From positions 1,289,320 through 1,353,319 of the forward strand of contig NZ_RAPN01000001.1 in the NCBI RefSeq assembly GCF_003610535.1: DNA of 64,000 bases, in the 5' to 3' direction. Source of the stretch: Mangrovibacterium diazotrophicum. GTDB lineage: Bacteria; Bacteroidota; Bacteroidia; Bacteroidales; Prolixibacteraceae. The translations under genes and the position numbers were made by a program. The notes beneath the pieces are model-generated. The model saw only the letters and a list, made by a program, of their open reading frames with translations, was not told the origin of the DNA and made no database searches. Below, in pieces: positions 1 through 8,338 of this stretch (positions are counted from its first letter, which is position 1; each line of letters begins with the position of its first letter).

Positions 1-522
1 GATGAATCGAGCAAAGAGTTTGATCGCGGATTTACGGGAACAGTTGTTCTGGGCTGGGAAAAAGCGTCCGAGTCGATTCCTCCCTCAACGCGTCGAGTGA
101 TTTTCCGGATTGGTGTTGTGCTCGCAAAGGAATCACAAACGGTGAAGCAATTGCGACCTTTATTCAAAGCAGGGTTGGGCGGTAAAATCGGTTCGGGCCA
201 ACAGGCCTTTCCGTTTGTCCATATTGATGATTTGGTGTCGGCTTTCGAAACAGCCCTGACCGATGAGAACTACAGCGGCATTTACAACCTGGTCGCTCCA
301 AAGTCGATCAATAACGCCGAATTTACGAAGTGCTTTGCTCAAACGCTAAATCGCCCCGCACTTGCGCCCGCTCCAGCATTTGCCATTCGTCTGGTGTTTG
401 GGAAAGCTTCCGGACTACTGCTGGAAGGAGCGACTGTAAACCCCAAACGCCTGAAAGAAGCCGGCTTCACGTTCAGCTACCCGACGATTGAAAAAGCGCT
501 CGATCAAATTCTAAAAAACTAA
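1..522 (+). CDS. NAD(P)-dependent epimerase, TIGR01777/SDR39U1 family (5' truncated by window)
   Basis: The reading frame is open from base 1, so the gene starts upstream of the window; the GTG at 97 is internal. About 173 C-terminal residues are visible. The conserved core of the TIGR01777 family, an atypical short-chain dehydrogenase/epimerase group with a C-terminal DUF1731, is recognisable. It includes RIGVVLA, the GGKIGSGQQ stretch, the FPFVHIDDLV segment and a C-terminal part ending in the typical GFTFSYPTIEKAL. Substrate is unknown for most members, and the Rossmann NAD-binding half is outside the window. A hairpin at 526-545 follows the stop codon. Confidence 0.85.
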   Translation, partial: DESSKEFDRGFTGTVVLGWEKASESIPPSTRRVIFRIGVVLAKESQTVKQLRPLFKAGLGGKIGSGQQAFPFVHIDDLVSAFETALTDENYSGIYNLVAPKSINNAEFTKCFAQTLNRPALAPAPAFAIRLVFGKASGLLLEGATVNPKRLKEAGFTFSYPTIEKALDQILKN

Positions 523-545
523 AAAAGCCCTGCCTTGGCAGAGCT
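521..545 (-). terminator. Intrinsic terminator for the BFD/HD genes
   Basis: An inverted repeat at 526-534/537-545 (AGCCCTGCC / GGCAGAGCT, one mismatch) is followed on the minus strand by a run of six T. It lies 26 bp past the stop of the minus-strand [2Fe-2S] gene. It may also serve the plus-strand epimerase gene, but no T-tract follows on that strand. Confidence 0.65.
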
Positions 546-570
546 ATTCTATTGTAATACTTTCTTTTAC

Positions 571-780
571 TTAAAAATTCAACTTCCCCTGTTGATCCTG
601 GGGTTGCGTTGCCTGGTACTCTTCAATAATCTGATCAATCGTCATCAGGCATTTGCCGCAGCTGGTTCCGGCGCGCGTAGCATATTGGATGTCTGTTGCA
701 TCCAACGCTCCTTTTTTCAACTCATTAATGATTTCCTGCTCCGAAACCATATTACAAATACAAACCAAACGGTTACTCAT
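571..780 (-). CDS. BFD-like [2Fe-2S]-binding domain protein
   Basis: A 69-residue protein resembling bacterioferritin-associated ferredoxin and the BFD domains of nitrite reductases and oxidoreductases. The four expected cluster ligands are present as C7-x-C9 and C41-x2-C44 in the context VCICNMV...TSCGKCL. It is likely cytoplasmic, in iron-sulfur electron transfer or iron release. It starts 38 bp after the stop of the upstream HD-domain gene on the same strand, so co-transcription is plausible, and a terminator follows. Partner proteins cannot be identified from this window. Confidence 0.85.
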   Translation of the reverse strand: MSNRLVCICNMVSEQEIINELKKGALDATDIQYATRAGTSCGKCLMTIDQIIEEYQATQPQDQQGKLNF

Positions 781-818
781 GTTCCAATCTACTTTTTCTG
801 TTTTCGTTTCTTTCTTGC

Positions 819-1607
819 TTATTTCTCCGTCAGTCTGTTCTCGATATGCAGACGTATTTTCCGATAAGCGTCAATCACTTTATCACCCTTGGTCATGGTG
901 TCGTAAATCTTCTTAATCAGCTGCCTGTCGGTTACCCAAACGAAACTGGCTTTAAAATTAAGATCATAAACCAAAGACATCAGAAAAAGTTTAAAATCGG
1001 CTAACGATTGAAGGTCCTTTTTCAGAACCGGTTTTTCAGCAATCAGGCTTTTTAATACAGCATCGCTGGCCAATCCCATTTTGGGCAGGTTGTAGCTGAT
1101 GGTTGGCAGGCTGAATGTTCCGTCACGTTTCAGTAAGGAAACAGCCAGTTCCCAATTGTCCATTTTGTCGGCATCGCGAAGGATTTGAGCAAACAACATC
1201 ACCTTTTTTTCTTTCGATGAAAAGCTGAATTTGTTGTGACCGGCAATCACTTCCGTTATCAATTTGCGCTCTTCCTCTTCCATTTTGAGAAAGAACTCCT
1301 GCTCCGAAATCAGTTGAATACTCAATTCAGCATGATCCTCGGATGTCGTATCATCGAAGTGTTTGTATTTTTCAAATTGAACGAAACGACCAACATCGTG
1401 CAGCAAACCAATTAATTCAATGATATGCTGATCCTCGGGCTCCAGTTCCAGAGCTTTGGCCAGGTAAAGACAATTGGCTGCCACCCGCAACGAGTGGTCT
1501 CTCTTCATTTGTAAATTCTCAGAAACAGAGAAGTCGGAGGCTTTTATAAACTTCTTCGCCAGTTCCCCGAAAAACTCTTTCCCTTCATCAAGCTTAGTAT
1601 GACTCAT
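819..1607 (-). CDS. HD-domain phosphohydrolase family protein
   Basis: About 262 residues. Metal-binding residues of the HD superfamily are visible: H38 (DHSLRV), the H70-D71 pair (GLLHDVGRFVQFEKY) and a later Asp in RDADKMDNW. The family hydrolyses phosphomonoesters, nucleotides or cyclic nucleotides; the substrate here is unknown. No signal peptide is seen, so it is probably cytoplasmic. The frame is open to a TTG at 1622 and has another ATG at 1616. I prefer the ATG at 1607 because a -7-like box at 1630-1637 would start transcription near 1623. Confidence 0.8.
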   Translation of the reverse strand: MSHTKLDEGKEFFGELAKKFIKASDFSVSENLQMKRDHSLRVAANCLYLAKALELEPEDQHIIELIGLLHDVGRFVQFEKYKHFDDTTSEDHAELSIQLISEQEFFLKMEEEERKLITEVIAGHNKFSFSSKEKKVMLFAQILRDADKMDNWELAVSLLKRDGTFSLPTISYNLPKMGLASDAVLKSLIAEKPVLKKDLQSLADFKLFLMSLVYDLNFKASFVWVTDRQLIKKIYDTMTKGDKVIDAYRKIRLHIENRLTEK

Positions 1608-1629
1608 AAATAACATTCGCAATTGAAGG

Positions 1630-1637
1630 CAAAAATA
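1630..1637 (-). promoter_or_regulatory. Putative -7 box (TAnnTTTG) for the HD-domain gene
   Basis: The minus strand reads TATTTTTG, an exact match to the Bacteroidota -7 consensus TAnnTTTG. A clear -33 TTTG is not seen at the right spacing. A start near 1623 would give a very short leader before the ATG at 1607. Confidence 0.4.
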
Positions 1638-1749
1638 GATTATTTCGTTGGTTTATGACCGAAAGTGCAAACCATTTTATTAACAGTCACCCGCTTATTA
1701 ATGGTGCTGAAGTTTTTTAAAAATTATACGGGGGAAAAGAATGTTTTAC

Positions 1750-1757
1750 TATTTTTG
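1750..1757 (+). promoter_or_regulatory. Putative -7 box for tRNA-Arg
   Basis: TATTTTTG matches TAnnTTTG exactly and ends 10 bp before the mature tRNA 5' end, so transcription would start about 4 bases upstream of the tRNA. No convincing -33 TTTG was found. Confidence 0.55.
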
Positions 1758-1767
1758 CATCGCTTTC

Positions 1768-1839
1768 GGCCCCATAGTTCAATGGATAGAATATCAGATT
1801 CCGGTTCTGACGATATGAGTTCGAGTCTCGTTGGGGTCA
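1768..1839 (+). tRNA. tRNA-Arg, anticodon CCG
   Basis: A cloverleaf can be drawn by eye. The acceptor stem pairs GGCCCCA (1768-1774) with TGGGGTC (1832-1838), with one G-T pair. The anticodon stem pairs TCAGA (1794-1798) with TCTGA (1806-1810) around the loop TTCCGGT, giving anticodon CCG at 1801-1803, which reads the Arg codon CGG. The T arm carries GTTCGAGTC. A1839 is the discriminator and CCA is not encoded. A promoter box precedes the gene and a terminator follows directly. Confidence 0.95.
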
Positions 1840-1841
1840 CA

Positions 1842-1870
1842 AAAAGCCGCGGTTTCCGCGGCTTTTGTTG
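1842..1870. terminator. Bidirectional intrinsic terminator after tRNA-Arg
   Basis: A perfect 11-bp inverted repeat AAAAGCCGCGG / CCGCGGCTTTT (1842-1852/1856-1866) has a 3-nt loop and T-runs on both strands. On the minus strand it could also stop read-through from PUL1, whose last gene ends at 2027. Confidence 0.85.
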
Positions 1871-2026
1871 TTTTAAAGCGAATAAAAATCTTCTAAATAT
1901 TTCGCCAATTTAACCTTGCTATCAACTTCTGTATATCAAAAGAAGTTTCTTTTCAAAGTCGTTTGTATTTTTGAAAACTTACGATTTTGCTTCGATCAAT
2001 ACAAAGACAATTCGGAAGATATCTAG

Positions 2027-4300
2027 CTAATCAACAAATTCAAATATCGCTGTTTTCGTACTTTCTGAATTCAATCCAATCTCAACTCTGAATTCTCCGG
2101 CTTCCGCCTGGTACTCCAATTCCGAATTATAAAACATCAGATCGTCGACCGTAATTTTAAATCGAACAGTCTTTGTTTCACCCGGTTTCAGAAAAACCTT
2201 TTGAAAATGTTTTAACTCTTTTCGTGGTCGGGTAACCGAAGCCTCCAAATCCCGCAAGTAAAGTTGAACCGTTTCCTCGCCGGCCATTTCACCGGTGTTG
2301 GTCAGGTTAATCGTAGCCGTTAGCGTATCATTCTCTGCAAAAGCATTCTTGTCCAGCTGAATATCGCTCACATCAAACGAGGTATAACTTAAGCCAAATC
2401 CAAACGGATAAAGTGGCGTATTGGGAACGTCGAGGTAGCGACTCGTATATTTCACGCCTTCCCAAAACGGACGGCCAGTGGTTTTCATACTGTAGTACAC
2501 CGGCACCTGCCCCACTTTACGCGGAAACGACATGGTTAATTTTCCGGAAGGGTTGAAATCGCCGTAAAGAATGTCTGCCACGGCATTGCCGGTTTGCGAA
2601 CCTGCCGACCAACATTGCAGGATTGCGGCACAGTTTGCGTCTTCCCACTCCAGCGTGAGCGGCCGTCCGGTTAGCAAAACAAGCACCACCGGTTTTCCGG
2701 TTTCAACCAGCTTTTGCAACAGCTCTTTCTGCGAAGCCTGCAGGTTAATATCGGCCAAACTGGCTGCTTCACCGTTCATCACTGCAGATTCGCCCAAAAC
2801 GGCGACGACCACATCAGCAAACGTAGCTACTTCGATGGCCTCTTCAATCAGCTCCTCACTGCTTTGCTCATCCATCGGGTAACCAATCAGCTTTGCCAAC
2901 GCTTCGTCATCAGTTAAACGGGCGCCTTTGACATAGCTAACTGCTGTTCGCTTTCTCAGCCCTTCAAGCACCGTGATCACCTGCGAGGTATCACCATTCA
3001 ACACCCAGGTTCCCATGGTTGCCTTTTTCGAATCGGCCAATGGACCAACCACCGCGATCTTCTGCCCTTTCGTCAATGGCAAAACCGAACTTTCATTTTT
3101 CAGTAATACCGCAGACTTACGGGCTGCCTCCAGCGCGAGATTCATAAATTCCTCATTCTGTCCTTCCTCTGCGATGTTGTCTTTCAATCTCAAAAACGGA
3201 TCGTCAAACAAACCAAGCTGATATTTGGCTTCGAGAACGCGGCGGCAAGCCTGGTCGATTTCGTCCATGCTGACAGTGCCTTTTTCAAGCGAGTTTTTCA
3301 GTGTATTAACAAAGCCCTCGCTCACCATATCCATATCGATACCAGCGTCCAATGCCAATGCAGAGCAAGTTTCGAGATCGCCAATACCATGAGCTCCCAT
3401 CTCGCGGATAGCCGTATAGTCGGTGGCGATAAAACCATCGAAGCCCCAGTCTTTCCGCAGCACATCGTCAATCAGCCATTTGTTGGAAGTTGCCGGAACT
3501 CCGTTGATGTCGTTAAAGGCAGTCATCACAGAACCGACTCCCGCATCCACAGCTGCCCGGTACGGAGGCAGGTAATCCTGAAACATCTTGATTTCGCTCA
3601 TGTCCACCGTGTTGTAGTCGCGACCGCTTTCGCCAGCGCCGTAGAGCGCAAAATGTTTCACACAAGCCATCACCGCTCCGGGTTGAGCCATGTCTTCCCC
3701 CTGATAGCCTTTCACCATTGCCTTCGCGATTAACGAGCCCAGGTACGGATCCTCTCCGGCACCTTCAGCAACACGCCCCCAACGAGGATCACGTGACACG
3801 TCAACCATCGGCGAAAACACCCAGTCGATTCCGTCACTTGCCGCCTCTGTTGCTGCTGCGCGGGCGGTACGTTCAATCAATTCCGTATCCCAACTGCACG
3901 ACAGCGCCAGCGGAATAGGAAAAACCGTACGGTGCCCGTGGATGACATCCTGCGCAAAAATGATCGGAATCCCCAAGCGCGATTGTTCAACTGCCAGCTT
4001 CTGAATCTCCATCCGAGTTGACTTCGATTCGATATTGAAAAGACCGCCAACAAGTCCGTTCTTCACTTTCTCGCTCACACCGGAGTTGGCAGCAGCTCCG
4101 GTTTGGAGGCTGCCATCCCAGGCAAGGAGATTTAGTTGGCCTAGTTTTTCATCCAATGTCATCTTCGACATCAGAGCATCAATAAATAGTTTTCGCTCTA
4201 TCGATTTGTCAGCATTAACTCCTCCTGCCCAAAGGCAGATCGGGCAAAAAAAAGCCAATAAGATTAACGCTGACAATCGTTGACTACCAGTAAATTTCAT
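2027..4300 (-). CDS. Glycoside hydrolase family 3, BglX-like beta-glucosidase
   Basis: 757 residues with an N-terminal signal peptide (about residues 1-26), so it is periplasmic or exported. The GH3 N-terminal barrel is typical, with the CVKHFALYGAGESGRDYN segment around 213-230. The nucleophile is D294 in GFIATDYTAI. An alpha/beta sandwich domain and a C-terminal fibronectin III-like domain (about 670-755) follow. The family removes terminal beta-glucosyl residues, and some members act on xylosides. It is the last gene of the PUL1 series, 31 bp after the GH78-like gene. The exact linkage specificity cannot be read from the sequence. Confidence 0.93.
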   Translation of the reverse strand: MKFTGSQRLSALILLAFFCPICLWAGGVNADKSIERKLFIDALMSKMTLDEKLGQLNLLAWDGSLQTGAAANSGVSEKVKNGLVGGLFNIESKSTRMEIQKLAVEQSRLGIPIIFAQDVIHGHRTVFPIPLALSCSWDTELIERTARAAATEAASDGIDWVFSPMVDVSRDPRWGRVAEGAGEDPYLGSLIAKAMVKGYQGEDMAQPGAVMACVKHFALYGAGESGRDYNTVDMSEIKMFQDYLPPYRAAVDAGVGSVMTAFNDINGVPATSNKWLIDDVLRKDWGFDGFIATDYTAIREMGAHGIGDLETCSALALDAGIDMDMVSEGFVNTLKNSLEKGTVSMDEIDQACRRVLEAKYQLGLFDDPFLRLKDNIAEEGQNEEFMNLALEAARKSAVLLKNESSVLPLTKGQKIAVVGPLADSKKATMGTWVLNGDTSQVITVLEGLRKRTAVSYVKGARLTDDEALAKLIGYPMDEQSSEELIEEAIEVATFADVVVAVLGESAVMNGEAASLADINLQASQKELLQKLVETGKPVVLVLLTGRPLTLEWEDANCAAILQCWSAGSQTGNAVADILYGDFNPSGKLTMSFPRKVGQVPVYYSMKTTGRPFWEGVKYTSRYLDVPNTPLYPFGFGLSYTSFDVSDIQLDKNAFAENDTLTATINLTNTGEMAGEETVQLYLRDLEASVTRPRKELKHFQKVFLKPGETKTVRFKITVDDLMFYNSELEYQAEAGEFRVEIGLNSESTKTAIFEFVD

Positions 4301-4331
4301 GATCTGCTATTCGTTTAAAGTTCTTGCCTGT

Positions 4332-5975
4332 TTATTGCTGAAAGATTTCGGGGTATTTGCGGATAAAATAAACCGGCGTACAACTCCAGGCATGGCAATA
4401 ACTGTTGATCGGGAAAAAGTTGTACGGTGACAGAAAATCGTTGTTTGGATCATAAACTTCCCAGAATGTATCCGCGCCTTTCTCAACCATTCCGCCCCAA
4501 TAATTTACCAGCAACTCTTTGGCTTTGGCCTGCATGTTCGAATTAATTAGTGCCTGAATGAGATAGTGATACATGTAAGGGCCGCCCGGGGAAAGAGCTT
4601 CCGGCGTATTCATCACTGCCGTCAATACTTTCTGGCTTTGCTTCTCATTGAGCACGCCTCCGAGGATCATCCAAATTTGGGATGCGTACGAGATTTGCTG
4701 GTCGTCACCACAGGCAAACATCCCGGTCTTCGTGTTATACAAATTAGCCAGAGCGGCCTTTTTCATCTTTTTAATCAAAGCCGGAACTTCGGCGATTTCA
4801 TCCGTTTTGCCCAAAGCTTCAGCCAAGTCGAAAGTTTCGCTTAAAGCGAAAATCATTAATCCCTGGATGGCCGCATTTTTATTCAGCCCATCTTTCCAAT
4901 CGAAGAACAACCACCACTCTTTATTGGCCCGTTCATAGTCAACCAAACCGTCATCTCCCACATAGTTTTTAATGATATCCAACTGACGTTTGGCAACCGG
5001 CCACAATTCTTCAGCCGTGGCTTTATCATCAGTTGCAAGCAGGTAGTTTTTCAGGCTTACATTATACAGCAACGAATAGTCCATCAAACGTTGACCGGCT
5101 TGAGGATGTGGCTCCGGCTCTTCAAAAATAGTTCCCAAAACATAACCTTCGTCATCGCTTAACCCGGCCAAAATATAGAGACATCTTTTAGTCAGATTGT
5201 GATTTTCATAGGAGTAAACATTCGCAAGTGATTCCAAATACATATCGCCAACCCACAAGCGGCGATCGCGTTTGGGACCATCTTCGTAAACCGTCTGCAT
5301 ACATTCTTTCAGCGTCTTCAAACCGATTTCATCAATCTTTTTTACGATTGGAGAAGTCGAGGCGGCCAATGCCTCCGGCTGTTTAACTGCTGAGGTTAAT
5401 GCCTTAAACTGAATGTCGCTGATTCCAAAATCAAAATAAGGCGAGGCTCCCAACAATTCAATTTTGATGTAGCGGCAAGAAACCCGCCGAGTCAAGGTGT
5501 TGGTTGAAGGAACATTCATAATTGTCATTTGCTCGTCCTGCAACCAGGCGCGGCTGATTGCTCCCGGGAAAGGGTCAAAAGGTGTTGCTAACTCGGCCGG
5601 AACTTCGCTAAAAGTAAACCGGAACCGAACAGGCGAATCAGCTGCACCCCAAATTGTCTTCAAGTTAAACGTGAAATAGCCCGTGTAATGGTCGCCAAGA
5701 TCGACAACCACTTCTTTAATTTGCCGGATTGATTTGTTGTACAGCGAATCAATTGGTGCTATATTTTTCGCCTCCCAGCCTTGAAAAGCGTCCTCATTTT
5801 TGACTAACTCAACCAGAGTTGTTGGCTTAACAATCGTTTCCGTAAGTTTCGGTTTTAAAGCTTCAGCCTTTTCAACCCATTGTTTTCCGTTTGGGTAATA
5901 GTTTTGAGCCATTGCCCGACCGGATACGGCCAACAAAAGGACAAGGATAAAAATTTGGTAGTTTATTTTCTGCAT
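4332..5975 (-). CDS. GH78-like alpha-L-rhamnosidase (six-hairpin glycosidase)
   Basis: 547 residues with a signal peptide ending near AMAQ (about residue 23). An N-terminal beta-sandwich (about 60-195) precedes an (alpha/alpha)6 domain. The catalytic-region signature DGPKRDRRLWVGD, typical of GH78 and relatives, is present, as is a downstream TFWEVYD with the expected base Glu and a C-terminal YCHAWSCTPVYF. It is shorter than multi-domain GH78 enzymes (often 900 or more residues), lacking extra N-terminal domains. It lies between two GH3 genes with 31-32 bp gaps, so it belongs to the PUL1 operon. A related unsaturated-sugar or other six-hairpin activity is possible. Confidence 0.75.
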   Translation of the reverse strand: MQKINYQIFILVLLLAVSGRAMAQNYYPNGKQWVEKAEALKPKLTETIVKPTTLVELVKNEDAFQGWEAKNIAPIDSLYNKSIRQIKEVVVDLGDHYTGYFTFNLKTIWGAADSPVRFRFTFSEVPAELATPFDPFPGAISRAWLQDEQMTIMNVPSTNTLTRRVSCRYIKIELLGASPYFDFGISDIQFKALTSAVKQPEALAASTSPIVKKIDEIGLKTLKECMQTVYEDGPKRDRRLWVGDMYLESLANVYSYENHNLTKRCLYILAGLSDDEGYVLGTIFEEPEPHPQAGQRLMDYSLLYNVSLKNYLLATDDKATAEELWPVAKRQLDIIKNYVGDDGLVDYERANKEWWLFFDWKDGLNKNAAIQGLMIFALSETFDLAEALGKTDEIAEVPALIKKMKKAALANLYNTKTGMFACGDDQQISYASQIWMILGGVLNEKQSQKVLTAVMNTPEALSPGGPYMYHYLIQALINSNMQAKAKELLVNYWGGMVEKGADTFWEVYDPNNDFLSPYNFFPINSYCHAWSCTPVYFIRKYPEIFQQ

Positions 5976-6007
5976 GATGTAATATTTCTGAAGTTGATTA
6001 TTGGTGG

Positions 6008-8299
6008 TTAAAAGATAACTTGTTTACCGAGCTCGATCGCTGTTCTCAGCCGAATATCTTGGGACGAAGCGCCAATGAGGACGTCGTAAGTACCGGGCTC
6101 CGCGCTCCAGGCTTTCTGACCGGGATCATATTCTGCCAAATCTTGCGCTGTGACCTCAAATTTCAGGGTTTCGGATTCTCCGGGTTTTAATAAGGCGGTT
6201 TTCGCAAAATGTTTCAGCTGAATCATTCTCGAGTCTTTTGATTTCAGGTAAAGCTGAACCACTTCCTTCCCGTTGTTTACCCCGGTATTCGTTACGCTCA
6301 GCTCGATCTGGAATTTATGATCCGGGAGCGAATCCACCGAAAGATTGTTGTACGTAAAGTCGTTGTACGACAGACCGAAACCAAATTCGTAAGAAGTGGC
6401 AACATCTGCTCCCCGATAGTACCGGTAACCAACCGCAGTTCCTTCCGTGTAATCAGTTTGCTGCGGATTAGTTGACGGATCAGGAAAAAAGTTTGAAGAA
6501 GGAACATCACCGTACTTCACAGGGAAAGTCATCGTCAATTTACCGGATGGGGTCACGTCACCGGAAAGGATTTGGGCAATCGCCGTTCCGGCTTCCTGCC
6601 CGGGTTGCCAAGCCAGCACAATCGCATCTGCCTCATTTTTCCAGGAAGCGGTTTCAATCACTCCACCAATATTCAAAACAACGACCAGTTTCTTTCCTTG
6701 TGCATGGAAGGCTTTTGAAAGCTTACGGATCATTTGTTGCTCAATATCGGTGAGCTGAAAATCATCCGCCACTTTACGATCGGCAAATTCTCCTGAAGTT
6801 CGGGAAATAGTAAACAAAGCCAGATCGCATTCAGCTGCAAACTGCTTCAGTTCCGCTTCGCTCCAATTCTTTTCCTGCAACATGATATCGGGATCGAAAT
6901 ACGACTTCTTCTCCCCAATCCGCTCCTTCTCGGCTTGAACATGCTCGGCATAGGCTTTTTCAAACTCAGCCGGAATCCCGTAGCCAGACTTTTCAAGTCC
7001 TTGCTTTATCGAGACGGTGTACGCACTGTTCACATTTCCACTGCCGGTACCTCGTGAAATCGTCTCAAAACTAGCGATACCGAATGCTGCAATTTTAGAA
7101 ATCGCCTTACCCAGCGGAAGCGTATTCCGGTTGTTTTTAAGCAGCACCATCCCGTCGGTAGCTGCTTGTGCCGCAATTTTGGCGTGCGCCTTGAGATCAG
7201 GATTGTCGCTGTAATCATAGCCATTGAAACGGGGCGTTTGTTTGATAATATTGAGAATCCGATCAATATTCCGGTCTACAACGGCTTCATCCAAATCACC
7301 ATTCTGAACAGCTTCTGCAATCTGTTCAGCAATATATTTGCTTCCCGGCATTTGCAGGTCGTTCCCAGCCTTCACTTGTTGAATCCGGTCTCGTCCGGCA
7401 AACCAGTCAGTCATCACAAAGCCGGTGAAGCCCCAATCCTTTCGCAAGATCGAATCCAGCAAAACAGGATTCTCGGAACAATAAACACCTTTAATTTTGT
7501 TGTAAGCCGACATCACCGTCCAGGGATTCGATTTCTTAACCGCAATCTCAAAACCTTTGAGATAAATTTCATGCAATGTTTTCTCGTCGATTTCTGCATT
7601 GATCGACATGCGGTTTGTCTCGTTGTTGTTGGCCGCAAAGTGTTTAATTGAAGTTCCTACGCCAACCGACTGAACACCATTGACCATGGCTGCAGCCATC
7701 TCTCCTGACACAACCGGATCTTCTGAATAATATTCAAAATTACGCCCACCGAGTGGATTGCGGTGAATATTTAATGCCGGCCCCAATAAGATGTCGACTC
7801 CATATTCTTTGGCTTCCGTTCCCATGCAAACTCCAACCTGGCGAACCAAATTGGTATCCCAACTACAAGCCAGCAACGACTCGATCGGGAATGCCGTCGC
7901 ATAAAATGTTTTTGTGGTGTCAGGACGCATCGGATCGATACGCACACCTGCAGGACCATCAGCCAATACGATAGCCGGTATTCCCAAACGAGGAATAGCA
8001 AAGGTTGTTCCGGCAGCACCGGGCACTAATTTTTTGGTTTGTCCCACCACCGGCGGTTGCGAATCGAACAAGGTATCTGCACCACCAAAACCGGAGGGAT
8101 AACCACGGGGAAAGCCGGGATCGTCGCCTACCAGAAGTTGGGCTTTTTCCTCCAAGGTCATCGCCGCAATCACTTCCTGGTTGGTTGATTTTCCTAAACG
8201 AATGTTTTGGCCCGAAGGCGAACAACTAACGAGCATTGCTGCAATTCCCGCAAGCCCGATCGTTCTCAATGTGTTAAGCTTATTCGTTATTTGTTTCAT
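6008..8299 (-). CDS. Glycoside hydrolase family 3 lipoprotein, beta-glucosidase-like
   Basis: 763 residues with a lipoprotein signal (AMLVSC, C26), so it is predicted to be anchored in an envelope membrane. The GH3 barrel carries LADGPAGVR (about 112-120) and SIKHFAANNNETNR (about 217-230), with nucleophile D298 in GFVMTDWFAG. The C-terminal sandwich and a fibronectin III-like domain follow. It belongs to a different GH3 branch from the gene at 2027. The pair could divide the work between surface and periplasm or between linkages. It starts 39 bp after the GH5 stop codon. Confidence 0.93.
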   Translation of the reverse strand: MKQITNKLNTLRTIGLAGIAAMLVSCSPSGQNIRLGKSTNQEVIAAMTLEEKAQLLVGDDPGFPRGYPSGFGGADTLFDSQPPVVGQTKKLVPGAAGTTFAIPRLGIPAIVLADGPAGVRIDPMRPDTTKTFYATAFPIESLLACSWDTNLVRQVGVCMGTEAKEYGVDILLGPALNIHRNPLGGRNFEYYSEDPVVSGEMAAAMVNGVQSVGVGTSIKHFAANNNETNRMSINAEIDEKTLHEIYLKGFEIAVKKSNPWTVMSAYNKIKGVYCSENPVLLDSILRKDWGFTGFVMTDWFAGRDRIQQVKAGNDLQMPGSKYIAEQIAEAVQNGDLDEAVVDRNIDRILNIIKQTPRFNGYDYSDNPDLKAHAKIAAQAATDGMVLLKNNRNTLPLGKAISKIAAFGIASFETISRGTGSGNVNSAYTVSIKQGLEKSGYGIPAEFEKAYAEHVQAEKERIGEKKSYFDPDIMLQEKNWSEAELKQFAAECDLALFTISRTSGEFADRKVADDFQLTDIEQQMIRKLSKAFHAQGKKLVVVLNIGGVIETASWKNEADAIVLAWQPGQEAGTAIAQILSGDVTPSGKLTMTFPVKYGDVPSSNFFPDPSTNPQQTDYTEGTAVGYRYYRGADVATSYEFGFGLSYNDFTYNNLSVDSLPDHKFQIELSVTNTGVNNGKEVVQLYLKSKDSRMIQLKHFAKTALLKPGESETLKFEVTAQDLAEYDPGQKAWSAEPGTYDVLIGASSQDIRLRTAIELGKQVIF

Positions 8300-8338
8300 C
8301 TTGAATATTTATCTGGAGTATGATTTATTGGTTTGTAG

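Noticed and set aside
535-867. 110-codon plus-strand frame
   Set aside because: Antisense to the BFD-like gene and the end of the HD gene; no supporting features.
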